This document shows, piece by piece, positions 14,823-22,993 of a DNA stretch of 64,000 bases. The translations under genes and the position numbers were made by a program. The notes beneath the pieces were generated by a model. That model ran no database searches. It worked only from the letters and a program-made list of their open reading frames with translations, and had not been told where the DNA came from. Where the stretch lies: the NCBI GenBank assembly GCA_964421245.1, contig CAYQVW010000006.1, forward strand, positions 1-64,000, read 5' to 3'. This DNA is from CAYQVW01 sp964421245 (lineage in GTDB: Bacteria > Margulisbacteria > WOR-1 > XYC2-FULL-46-14). The first letter of the stretch is position 1. Each line of letters starts with the position of its first letter.

Positions 14823-15506
14823 CTAAAAATACTTTCGCAACAACAGATAAAAATACCAATATAAATACTTTGGTAACCATTTTGCTAGTTTGAAATTTGA
14901 TTTTCCATCAGCTCGATCGGTCCAGGTAGTTGGGATTTCCTCGATTTTGTATTTATTAAGATAAGCTTTAATTGTTATTTCCATACCTATCTCGAATCCA
15001 CCGGTCGATTCTATTTTTATATCATTTAAAACTTGTTTGGCGTACATCTTGTAGCTGTTTGAAATATCATGAGTTGGTATTCTAGATAGAAAACAAAGAG
15101 AAATTCCTGCCATCCTGGATAAAAAAGTCTTTAATGGAGGCCCGCCGATCTGTTTTCCGCCTTTCATGTAACGAGATCCGCAAACGACTCCTGCTCCGTT
15201 TTCAATTCTCTTGTACATTGTATCAACAATTGAGTAATCGTCTGACATATCGCCCATTGTTACTAAAACGGTTTCGCCTTGAGCTTCTTCAAGCCCGGTT
15301 TTTATTGCGTTTAATGCTCCGCGACCATATTTGTTTTTCAGTAATTTTATTTCTGGGAGATTTTTTACTACTGGAACAGTGGTGTCTTCCTCAAAGTCGT
15401 AAACAATATATATCTTATGTAGGGTTTTAACCTTTTTTTTGATCGAATCAAGAGTTGGAAGGATGTTTTCACCTTCGTTATAGACTGGAATGACAATAGA
15501 TAACAA
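14823..15506 (-). CDS. family-2 glycosyltransferase (DPM1/GtrB-like), 227 aa
   Basis: GT-A fold transferase. The opening 'MLSIVIPVYNEGENILPTLDSI' is canonical, 'VTMGDMSDDYS' supplies the DxD-like metal site, and 'CGSRYMKGGKQIGGPPLKTFLSRMAG' matches polyprenyl-phosphate mannosyl/glucosyl transferases. No membrane segments follow, so it is the soluble catalytic form. It lies 2 bases after the epimerase gene in the operon 18999-14823. It probably charges a lipid carrier or transfers a sugar made by the two enzymes upstream. Confidence 0.85.
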   Translation of the reverse strand: MLSIVIPVYNEGENILPTLDSIKKKVKTLHKIYIVYDFEEDTTVPVVKNLPEIKLLKNKYGRGALNAIKTGLEEAQGETVLVTMGDMSDDYSIVDTMYKRIENGAGVVCGSRYMKGGKQIGGPPLKTFLSRMAGISLCFLSRIPTHDISNSYKMYAKQVLNDIKIESTGGFEIGMEITIKAYLNKYKIEEIPTTWTDRADGKSNFKLAKWLPKYLYWYFYLLLRKYF

Positions 15507-15508
15507 TG

Positions 15509-16528
15509 CTAAATGCCTCCGATTTTAATCTGCTCTGCGATCCAAGGAATAACTTCGTCTAGCATCTTATCAAGAGTAGTAGTTGCTTCATATCCCAATA
15601 TCTTTTTGGCTTTAGAGGTATCTGGAACTCTCTTTTGCACATCATATTCAAAACCTTTGTCCGAGACGTACTTAAATGGTTTGTCTTTATTAATCTTTTT
15701 CCAGATTGCTTCGGCTAATTCTAATACAGTGGTTGAAACAGGGGTTGATAGATTGAAATCTTGATTGACTGCTTTATCTGATTCGATACAGAGTCTAATT
15801 CCTTTTGCTAAATCCCCACCATATGTATAATGGCGAATTTGATTTCCTTTCCCTAAAATATGCAATGGATCTTGTCCCTTCATAATCTTTTGAACCAAGT
15901 CGGGAACAACGTGACTCATTGCTAGTTTTACATTGCCAGAAAAGATCTCTTTATCATTTAGAGCCCGTTTTTCTCCTATCCCAACACAATTAAATGGACG
16001 GAGTATAGTATATGGCAGCTTGTATTGTTCAAAGGCTCCTTTGCAGAAATATTCACAAGCTAATTTTTGGAATCCATAAGTTGATAGTGGGGGAGGGACT
16101 ATTAGCTGTTCCCCTTCTTTTGATGGAAATTTGTCAGTACTTTCAAAAACCATGGAGGATGACATAACATTGATCTTTTTAAATTTCTTGTTTTTATGTG
16201 CCCAGATGGCGGCATCAAAGGTCGAGGCAATTATTCTTTCGTTTTCTGCCAGTAAGTCATAAGCTAGTTCGTGAAAAAGAGAGATTCCGCCAATAATTGC
16301 AGCGCCGGCAACAGCTTGGTCACAATCTCCCATTAGTTTTTTCATTAATTCGGTATCTTTAGCGTCACCTTTGGTGAAATAATATTTTGGGTGACTGTCG
16401 TACGATTTTTTTACTTCACCGTACTTTGAGTAATTATCTATTCCAACTACTTCGTGTCCATTGGCTAGTAGTTCCTCAACAACGTATCCTCCAATAAAGC
16501 CAGCCGAGCCGGTTACGAGTATTTTCAT
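15509..16528 (-). CDS. NAD-dependent sugar-nucleotide epimerase/dehydratase, 339 aa
   Basis: Extended SDR enzyme acting on a nucleotide sugar. 'VTGSAGFIGGYVVEELL' gives the NAD site (GxxGxxG), 'MSSSMVFES' the catalytic Ser region, and 'YGFQKLACEYF' the Tyr-x3-Lys pair. 'RPFNCVGIGE' and 'RHYTYGGDLAKGI' fit the substrate-binding half. The exact sugar cannot be read. It overlaps the upstream dehydrogenase by a TAATG junction, so the two are coupled. Confidence 0.88.
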   Translation of the reverse strand: MKILVTGSAGFIGGYVVEELLANGHEVVGIDNYSKYGEVKKSYDSHPKYYFTKGDAKDTELMKKLMGDCDQAVAGAAIIGGISLFHELAYDLLAENERIIASTFDAAIWAHKNKKFKKINVMSSSMVFESTDKFPSKEGEQLIVPPPLSTYGFQKLACEYFCKGAFEQYKLPYTILRPFNCVGIGEKRALNDKEIFSGNVKLAMSHVVPDLVQKIMKGQDPLHILGKGNQIRHYTYGGDLAKGIRLCIESDKAVNQDFNLSTPVSTTVLELAEAIWKKINKDKPFKYVSDKGFEYDVQKRVPDTSKAKKILGYEATTTLDKMLDEVIPWIAEQIKIGGI

Positions 16529-17724
16529 TAAATTGTTCCGCCTTTGCCAAAGAAATTCCAGATATCTACGACTTTTTGTTTTGGTTTTAATTTAAGTTTT
16601 TTATATTCTTTATGAGGAGTTGCAACAATTATTATGTCACTTTTCTTAACTAGTGTTTTGCTGTCGACAAAGCCAGGCTCATCAATATAAACATCAGTGC
16701 AGAGGACTTTATCTGCTTCCAATTCTACTAATTTTTTAAGTTTATAAGAAAGGGAGTCTCTTTTATCATCATTATTTGCCTTAAAAGCCATTCCAAGAAT
16801 CCCAACTGTTTTCTTTTTAAGTCCATATTTTGCTTTTATTTTTGAAACAATATAATCTGGTAATCCCTCGTTTATTAACATGGCGGAATGGCCTAAAAAG
16901 AATTGGTTATTGTTAAATGCTGCAATCTGCATAGTGTCTTTGAAAAGACAAGGCCCTGCAGCTAGTCCCGCTCCCGGAAAATTTTTAGCTCTTGGATAGT
17001 TATGTTTAATCGCATGGAGAATTTTATGGAAATCGAGCCCCTTTTGGTCTGCGATCATGAAGAATTGATTTGCCGTAGCAAATTGTATGTATCTCCATGA
17101 ATTTGTAAATAATTTAGCTAGCTCTGCCTCTTCAAGTGATAACTCAATGGTTTCATCTACAATATTTGAGAAGAGTTTTTTTGCTGATTTGACAGAGGCT
17201 TTATTTATTCCACTTACAATTTGCGGAAGAGATTTTATCTCGTGAATTGCATAACCTTGAGCGATACGTTCTGGGCAGAAGGCCAGCTTCGGTTTTTTCT
17301 TATTCTTTTTTAAGAATTCTGCTACCAAGCGGGAAGTTCCAGGATAAACGGTGCTTCTTAAAATTATCGTTTGACTATTATTAAGATGCGGGAGCAGCTG
17401 CTGTGTAATATTATGGATATCTTGTATTTTAGGGTTTAGATGTCGGTCGATCGGTGTGCCAATTATGATTACTACATATTCGCTTTCAGAGACGATGGAA
17501 GGTCTTGTTGATGTAAAAATCTTTTCGTTTTTTAGGGCCTTTCTTAGTTTTTCTTTTGCGCCGATTTCCTTAAATGGAACTATGCCGGAGTTGACTCTAT
17601 CAACTGCCTTTTTGTCTATGTCAAATATTGCTGTTTTTAGTCCAGCATCTGCCAGAGTAATAGCAAGCGGAAGTCCGACGTGTCCGCAACCACCAACGAT
17701 ACATGCCCTATATTTAAACTTCAT
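16528..17724 (-). CDS. UDP-sugar 6-dehydrogenase (UDP-glucose/ManNAc type), 398 aa
   Basis: Two-step NAD-dependent oxidation of a UDP-hexose(amine) to the uronate. The N-terminal Rossmann motif is 'IVGGCGHVGLPLAITLADAG', with 'TVYPGTS' and 'FCPERIAQG' in the middle and the catalytic Cys in 'AAGPCLFKDTM' (a GPC variant of the usual GGxC). 'GILGMAFKANNDDKRDSLSYKL' matches the C-terminal UDP-binding domain. The spread of motifs fits the WecC/UDP-ManNAcA group better than Ugd. Coupled to the genes on both sides. Confidence 0.87.
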   Translation of the reverse strand: MKFKYRACIVGGCGHVGLPLAITLADAGLKTAIFDIDKKAVDRVNSGIVPFKEIGAKEKLRKALKNEKIFTSTRPSIVSESEYVVIIIGTPIDRHLNPKIQDIHNITQQLLPHLNNSQTIILRSTVYPGTSRLVAEFLKKNKKKPKLAFCPERIAQGYAIHEIKSLPQIVSGINKASVKSAKKLFSNIVDETIELSLEEAELAKLFTNSWRYIQFATANQFFMIADQKGLDFHKILHAIKHNYPRAKNFPGAGLAAGPCLFKDTMQIAAFNNNQFFLGHSAMLINEGLPDYIVSKIKAKYGLKKKTVGILGMAFKANNDDKRDSLSYKLKKLVELEADKVLCTDVYIDEPGFVDSKTLVKKSDIIIVATPHKEYKKLKLKPKQKVVDIWNFFGKGGTI

Positions 17725-18605
17725 AGCCTAATTATATCAAACTTCTTTTCCATATGCTCTGGGTGATAAGAAAGTTTGGCTTTTCGCATGCCGGCTAAAC
17801 CAAGATCTTGCTCTCGATTTACGAATTTGTATTTCAATAGTTCTTTTTTAATAAACTCATTATTGATTGTTGGGAAAATTCCCTGATAATCTGGATTAGC
17901 TATTTCAATATGTACATCTGCCATTTCATGATTTAATTCGGAAGCCAACGAAAAGGCTTGAATTTTTCCGTCAATTACCAAGCTGCCCCCTATAATGCCA
18001 AGCTCATCGAACTTATCAAAAAGTTGATTAACTGCGTCTTCTTGGGATTTTATGGCAAGTTCGGTTAAATGTTTTTTCTTCGATTCCCAGCCCTTTAAAA
18101 CCGCAACACACCCTTTATGATCCGTTTTTGTTAGTTTTTTGTATTCAAAACTATATTTTTTCATAAATTTTTTAATATGATTCCTTTTACCATCAAATTT
18201 TTTTCCTTTCAATTCAGCCAAGTCTGATGATTTATAAATATAATCAAAGTTTTTGCGATCGCAGACCATTTTATAGCCCTTTTTGCACTGTATGTTTTTA
18301 TTTACAAAAATATCTGGAACTCTTGATAGGCGAGGGGCTGCTTCTAGACATGTTTTTATTGTATCTTGTATCTTGTTGTTTCCTATCGGTGCATAAAAGA
18401 AGGCTGGTTCGTTGGGTGGAGTACAATGAATACAAAGATTATCATTAATTATTGTTAATTTATTGTGGTCAAAATTTCTCCAAACGTATAAGTTGGCAAA
18501 GTTCATCTCGCAGGTTGTTTGAGGATATTCCTTGAACCATTTTTGTATAGCCATGCGATCGCATGGCTCTAGCACTTTAAATTTTGGATATTTTGGAATG
18601 CTCAT
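17721..18605 (-). CDS. DUF2156-type acyl/aminoacyl transferase-like protein, 294 aa
   Basis: Soluble protein resembling the C-terminal GNAT-pair domain of phosphatidylglycerol lysyltransferases (DUF2156): 'MNFANLYVWRNFDHNKLTIINDNLCIHC' near the start, 'RNHIKKFMKKYSFEYKKLT' in the middle, and 'INREQDLG'-type ending 'KFVNREQDLGLAGMRKAKLSYHP'. The flippase domain of MprF is absent. It probably moves an aminoacyl or acyl group to a lipid or sugar; the donor is unknown. The start overlaps the GNAT gene by 29 bases. An in-frame later start is possible, but the family N-terminus fits. Confidence 0.8.
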   Translation of the reverse strand: MSIPKYPKFKVLEPCDRMAIQKWFKEYPQTTCEMNFANLYVWRNFDHNKLTIINDNLCIHCTPPNEPAFFYAPIGNNKIQDTIKTCLEAAPRLSRVPDIFVNKNIQCKKGYKMVCDRKNFDYIYKSSDLAELKGKKFDGKRNHIKKFMKKYSFEYKKLTKTDHKGCVAVLKGWESKKKHLTELAIKSQEDAVNQLFDKFDELGIIGGSLVIDGKIQAFSLASELNHEMADVHIEIANPDYQGIFPTINNEFIKKELLKYKFVNREQDLGLAGMRKAKLSYHPEHMEKKFDIIRL

Positions 18606-18999
18606 ATTTCATTACCGTGCATTTTTCTGGAGCCGGACACCCTTCGCACCAGGCCGGATCTTTTTTCATGCATTTTGGTATCTGATCGACTTTTTTGAAT
18701 CCGAGTTTTTTGAAAAAATCTGGGATGATTGTGGCGAGATATAAGAGTCGTGGTTCCTTTGTTACAGATGCAACCAACTCTTTTCCAATTCCTTGTCCTT
18801 GTTTCTCTTTTGCAACTCCAAGCGAACAGAGTTCAAAACAGCCCTTATTTTTCTTAATTCTTACAAGGCCAACTAGTTTTTCGTTCTCTTCAGCGACAAT
18901 AAACTCTTCATGTGGCATATCTTTTGAATCAAGATTAAATTGCTCTGCAAGTTTTCGTATTTTGTCCATTTCCAATTCTTTGGCTGGTCGAATTAGCAT
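18577..18999 (-). CDS. GNAT N-acetyltransferase with C-terminal Cys cluster, 140 aa
   Basis: Acetyl-CoA-dependent N-acetyltransferase: 'LCSLGVAKEKQGQGIGKELVASV' holds the Q/R-x2-G-x-G/A pyrophosphate loop. The tail 'KCMKKDPAWCEGCPAPEKC' resembles the Cys-rich end of ArgA-like acetyltransferases and could bind zinc. The substrate is not determined. First gene of the five-gene sugar operon; TATAAT lies 6 bp before the ATG with no ribosome site. Confidence 0.8.
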   Translation of the reverse strand: MLIRPAKELEMDKIRKLAEQFNLDSKDMPHEEFIVAEENEKLVGLVRIKKNKGCFELCSLGVAKEKQGQGIGKELVASVTKEPRLLYLATIIPDFFKKLGFKKVDQIPKCMKKDPAWCEGCPAPEKCTVMKYEHSKISKI

Positions 19000-19005
19000 A
19001 GTTTG

Positions 19006-19011
19006 ATTATA
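19006..19011 (-). promoter_or_regulatory. -10 element (TATAAT) of the sugar operon, leaderless
   Basis: On the minus strand, 6 bp before the ATG at 18999. The TGAAATTT promoter at 19031 points the other way. Confidence 0.55.
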
Positions 19012-19030
19012 TCATTTTGTCGAATTTAGC

Positions 19031-19061
19031 TGAAATTTTTTGATTTATGTTAGGATAAAAA
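19031..19061 (+). promoter_or_regulatory. alternative-sigma-type promoter (TGAAATTT-N14-GGATAAAAA)
   Basis: TGAAATTT 19031-19038, GGATAAAAA 19053-19061, spacer 14. The ATG at 19065 lies 3 bp beyond, so the transcript would be leaderless. Confidence 0.65.
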
Positions 19062-19064
19062 AGC

Positions 19065-20287
19065 ATGCAAGTATTTAAAACATTGCCCTCTGGAATAGTT
19101 CCCTCTATGCCAAATGGAACTGGTGGCGGAGCTATGGGAACTTCTTCCACTCCTGGAGTACCAGTAGTAAGTGCAAATCCACTTTATTTAACAGCGAATG
19201 GTCGTTTAGCATTTTCAGAAGCTGATTTTGTAGGGGCACTAAACATGTATTTGGGGGGCCATTATGTTTTTGAGGCCAATGGGGGGGGGGTGTATCTGGG
19301 TTTGATTTGGCTGCTCGAATGATTACGAGAAGGGCCGATATTATAGTTGCCTTGAGTCCCAGAGCAATGAAGATTGAATCAAATAGGGGTCCGATGATTA
19401 TAAGGCCAGATAGATGGTCAGCCCCTGAATTGAGAGATGATATTGCTTTATTAATAGAAAGAGTTCCAGATATTTTTGCTGCTTTTGTATCAGACGGTTG
19501 TGGAATGTTTGAGATGATTGTGAATATTACAACTTGGGAGAATATTCATCCAGATTTTGAAAGAGCGATGAAAATGGTTAGAGCAAGAAGTATTTTATCA
19601 TCTATTAGTCGTGAAAACTTTGCTATGACTATTGAGAGGATTCTTAGGTCCACAGGAATGAATGAAGACATTGAGTTGATTGAAGCGATTGAGGGTATGA
19701 AGGGGGCCGTAAGTGCCCGTATTATTTTTAAATTAAATCCAGAGATATGTATTACTTTTGATCCAACGGACCAGAACGTCTATGTTACGACTCCAGGAGA
19801 GCAGCATGCTTGTGTCGAAACTTATCGCATGCTAGAACCAGTATTTGGTGATTTTTCTGAAACAAGAAATGGAGCTATATGTCGGACAATTGGTTGGGAG
19901 TTGTTTTGGAATACCTTTGTTCAAGAGATGTGGGGAGCAATCGAAGCACAAAGAGATCAAGCCACTCGCAATGCGGTTTCAGTTGGGGAATTGACTGTGC
20001 CGTTAGTTAAAAAATGGGCAAAGAAAAACAGCATAGAAGGAACAGTGACGGTTAAAGACGATGTTGTTTTTATTAAAGGTTCTATTATTGCTTTTAACAT
20101 CAATCCTAGTGAAACAAGAGTAATTTTACCATATCAAGATGATATGTTGTATGACAAAGCAATTAGTGATTATGGCTCTCTTTTTGGTAATCCTGCCAAA
20201 AGACGGAGAAAGGCACGCAAGCCCAGAGTCATCGTATTTCCAAATTTTAACCTGGCTAAACTAAAGGTAGCTGCGGCTAAGAAGTAA
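19065..20287 (+). CDS. orphan gene split by a frameshift at a G10 tract
   Basis: Two adjacent frames (19065-19322, 85 aa; open in another frame from before the G run to 20287) join at ten consecutive G (19281-19290). Adding one G, or removing two, fuses them into one protein of about 407 aa reading ...FEANGGGVSGFDLAARMITRR.... The N-terminal ~40 residues are Gly/Ser/Pro/Thr rich (PSMPNGTGGGAMGTSS), the remainder is mixed alpha/beta, and the C-terminus is very basic (AKRRRKARKPRV). The family is not recognised. With a shared-type promoter at the start codon, this is either a phase-variable gene, currently off, or a homopolymer assembly error. Confidence 0.65.
19281..19290 (+). repeat. G10 homopolymer tract
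   Basis: Ten consecutive G in an AT-rich region, exactly at the frame break. Slippage by one base restores the full-length reading frame. Confidence 0.9.
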
Positions 20288-20289
20288 AA

Positions 20290-20318
20290 TTGACTTCCTC
20301 TTTTAAGAAGAGTAATAT
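20290..20318 (+). promoter_or_regulatory. sigma-70-type promoter TTGACT-N17-TAATAT
   Basis: TTGACT 20290-20295, TAATAT 20313-20318, then 6 bp to the ATG at 20325. A clear housekeeping example with a leaderless start. Confidence 0.65.
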
Positions 20319-20324
20319 TAAGAT

Positions 20325-21302
20325 ATGTTTTTGCGCAAAAAGAAAGAACAACAAGAAGAGACAAAATCGATTCTAACAGTTACCCTAAATCCCGCATTCG
20401 ATCATATTTTAACCCTTCCGGAACTAAAACTCGGAACCTTCAACCGCTCCCCAGAGACTTTTCGCATGCCGGGAGGAAAAGGGGTTAATGTTGCTTCTTC
20501 TTTGGCAATTATGGGACAAGAAGTAGTTGCTACCGGATTTTTGGGTGCTCAAGGAAGCCGTATGTTTGAAGAAGGACTTAGAAAATGTGGCGTTACTACC
20601 GCTTTTGTCTATGTAAACCAAGAAATTCGTACCGATTTTTTTGTGATTGAGGATGACAAGAATAGACAGAGTTTAATAGTTGAGAAAGGGGTTCCGATCG
20701 AACTCCGTTACTTAAATAATTTTAAATCAAACTTTGAAAGATTGCTTCCCTCAGCCGAGCTAGTTGAATTTGGCGGCAGTTTTCCAGAGGGGGTTAGTTA
20801 TAGCTTTTTAAAAGAGTTAGTAGCTTCTGCCAGCAAAAAAAATGTAAAAGTAGTTCTAAACTTAAAAGAGCGGACTTTGCTTGATACTATGGAAGGGGTT
20901 AAGCCATATCTTGTAACTCCCGATCTTCGTGAAAGCAAGAGCATGTTTGGTCAAGATATTTATCGTGATAAAGACCGACATAAAATTATAGAAGAACTTC
21001 ATAAACGTGGAGCAAAAATTGTTTTACTTAAATATGGAAATTTGAATTATTTAGTTTCTAATGGGGTAGAAAAGTGGGAAGGAGAGATTGAGCTTGGTGA
21101 ATCACGCATTATGATTGGTATTCGAGACGCCGTCTTGGCGGGATTTATACATAAATGTTTAGAAACCAATAATCTGGGTGAAGCCCTAAAATATGGTCTT
21201 GGGGCAGGGCGCTCTACTGCCAAAAACAAGAGAAACCATCCAAACTCAAAACAGGAGATTGAAGAATTTTTGTTGATGGCTAAGGTGAGGAAACTTGCAT
21301 GA
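20325..21302 (+). CDS. PfkB-family sugar kinase (1-phosphofructokinase-like), possibly inactive
   Basis: Ribokinase-fold protein closest in pattern to FruK/LacC: 'TVTLNPAFDHILTLPELKLGTFNR', 'RMPGGKGVNVASSLAIMG' and 'ATGFLGAQGSRMFEEGL'. The usual 'GAGD' anion-hole motif with the catalytic Asp is here G265-I-R-D268 ('IGIRDAVLAGF'): the Asp is kept but the Ala-Gly is lost. The substrate motif in the 'FRTDFFVIEDD' region is weakly kept. A charged 15-residue lead (FLRKKKEQQEET) precedes the fold. It is coupled by ATGA to a CBS-domain gene and an antiporter, suggesting a regulatory rather than purely glycolytic role. Confidence 0.75.
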   Translation: MFLRKKKEQQEETKSILTVTLNPAFDHILTLPELKLGTFNRSPETFRMPGGKGVNVASSLAIMGQEVVATGFLGAQGSRMFEEGLRKCGVTTAFVYVNQEIRTDFFVIEDDKNRQSLIVEKGVPIELRYLNNFKSNFERLLPSAELVEFGGSFPEGVSYSFLKELVASASKKNVKVVLNLKERTLLDTMEGVKPYLVTPDLRESKSMFGQDIYRDKDRHKIIEELHKRGAKIVLLKYGNLNYLVSNGVEKWEGEIELGESRIMIGIRDAVLAGFIHKCLETNNLGEALKYGLGAGRSTAKNKRNHPNSKQEIEEFLLMAKVRKLA

Positions 21303-21766
21303 AAAAAGTTAGAGAATTTATGACGCGTGACCTTACTTCTGTTACAGAGGATACAGCACTAAAAGATGTTGCCGAGCTTCTCTCAATGCGAGCCCTCTCC
21401 GGAATTCCGGTTGTGACCATGCAGAATGAGGTAGTTGGTTATATTTCTGAAAAAGATATTATCACTTCAATGTTTCCAGAAAAAGTAAAGATTGAAAATC
21501 CGGATATTGTAGGATTTACCAACTTATCACATATTGTTAAGAAGTTAAGTCGGGTTGGGGATGCAAGGGTGGCCGATTATATGGACAAGAATGTTACGAT
21601 TATTAAAGAAGATACTCCGACCTCAGACGTTGCTGAGTTGATGTTGCATAAAGATTTAAAACGAGTTCCGGTAGTACGAAATCGACGTTTGGTTGGTATG
21701 GTTGATCGTTCTAGTTTGTCTTGCATTTTACTAGAAGAAGGGTGTTTGGAAAACGTATGTCTTTAG
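21299..21766 (+). CDS. tandem CBS-domain protein, 155 aa
   Basis: Stand-alone Bateman module: CBS1 'REFMTRDLTSVTEDTALKDV..LLSMRALSGIPVV', CBS2 'VADYMDKNVTIIKEDTPTSDV..LMLHKDLKRVPVV'. Such modules bind adenosyl ligands and regulate partners. It overlaps the kinase upstream (ATGA) and the antiporter downstream by 10 bases. Sensing energy or nucleotide state for the antiporter is a reasonable inference. Confidence 0.85.
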   Translation: MKKVREFMTRDLTSVTEDTALKDVAELLSMRALSGIPVVTMQNEVVGYISEKDIITSMFPEKVKIENPDIVGFTNLSHIVKKLSRVGDARVADYMDKNVTIIKEDTPTSDVAELMLHKDLKRVPVVRNRRLVGMVDRSSLSCILLEEGCLENVCL

Positions 21767-22977
21767 ACCATTCAATAAATCTAATTAGCCAGAATGTTTT
21801 TATAATTGCTTCAGGATTATTGATTCTTGGTTTTATTTTTGGCCGTCTGGCAAAATTAGTAAAATTACCTCGTGTTACAGGCTATATTATTGCAGGTATT
21901 TTATTTGGTCCTTCTATATTAAAGGTGTTTAACGAGGGGTCTTTGCATCAATTAGAATTTATTCCTCAGCTTGCGTTGGGAATTATTGCTCTTGTTATTG
22001 GGGCTGGTTTAAGTTTTAGTTTAATCAGAAGGCTTGGGGTTCGCCTAATCTTGATAACAGTATTACAGGCGTTGGGAGCCTTTGGCTTAGTCTTATTTTT
22101 ACTTTTAATACTAAAAATGCCGCTTGGTGCAGCCTTACCTCTTGCTGCAATTGCAACCGCTACCGCCCCGGCGGCAACTGTGGCAATAATTAGAGAATTT
22201 AGGGCTCGTGGACCATTTACCGAAACAACCTTGGCTGTTGTAGCGCTCGATGATGCAATTGCGATCATACTCTTTGGTTTAGTCATGACCCTTGATTTAA
22301 AACATCTCTCAACTGTTGGGCAGGCTGCAATGCAGTCTTTATCTACTTCTTTTATGGAGATTTTAATTGCGCTAGTTATTGGTGTGACCCTTGGACTTAT
22401 AGCTCACTTCCTCCTTCGAACGACCAAAGAGCTTTCGGATAGTTTAATCATTGCTTTTGGTATGGTTTTGTTGGGAGTAGGGATAGCTTCAATGTCCCAT
22501 ATCTCAGCTCTTTTAACCAATATGTTTTTGGGTTTAACCTTTATTAATATCTCGACTAAGAATGAGAATGTCGTAATGCATTTAGAAAAGTTTGCTCCAC
22601 CAATCTATTGTTTCTTCTTTGTTTTGGCAGGTGCGCATTTGAACCTGGGAGTATTTACCTCCGCTGGTAAGACTTTGCTGGCATGGGGAGCCGTTTTTGT
22701 AATAGCACGTATTATAGGTAAAGTAGCCGGTGCCTATATTGGCGGAAGCCTTTCTAAAGCATCATCGGCGGTTAGAAAATATCTTGGTTTAACCTTAATA
22801 CCGCAAGCTGGTGTGGCAATTGGTTTGACCTTGCTGATTGGACCGACGTCACCATATTTTGAATTCAAGCATATTATATTAAACATTACATTAATAGCGG
22901 TTGCTTTTAATGAAATACTAGGACCAGTCTGCACAAAATATGCCCTCTTTAAAGCTCGTGAAGCCGTGATAGAATAA
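21757..22977 (+). CDS. CPA2-family Na+(K+)/H+ antiporter, 406 aa
   Basis: Integral membrane antiporter with about 12 hydrophobic helices. Characteristic: 'LPRVTGYIIAGILFGPSIL', the discontinuous helix 'ATATAPAATVAIIREF', and 'VALDDAIAIILFG' with the paired Asp of the ion site (D-D). KefB/NapA group without the C-terminal TrkA domain; the upstream CBS protein may supply regulation. I place the start at the ATG at 21757 (MSLDHSIN...), where the membrane domain begins; an earlier in-frame start lies deep in the CBS gene. Confidence 0.88.
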   Translation: MSLDHSINLISQNVFIIASGLLILGFIFGRLAKLVKLPRVTGYIIAGILFGPSILKVFNEGSLHQLEFIPQLALGIIALVIGAGLSFSLIRRLGVRLILITVLQALGAFGLVLFLLLILKMPLGAALPLAAIATATAPAATVAIIREFRARGPFTETTLAVVALDDAIAIILFGLVMTLDLKHLSTVGQAAMQSLSTSFMEILIALVIGVTLGLIAHFLLRTTKELSDSLIIAFGMVLLGVGIASMSHISALLTNMFLGLTFINISTKNENVVMHLEKFAPPIYCFFFVLAGAHLNLGVFTSAGKTLLAWGAVFVIARIIGKVAGAYIGGSLSKASSAVRKYLGLTLIPQAGVAIGLTLLIGPTSPYFEFKHIILNITLIAVAFNEILGPVCTKYALFKAREAVIE

Positions 22978-22993
22978 TAGAAAGGAGAAAACA

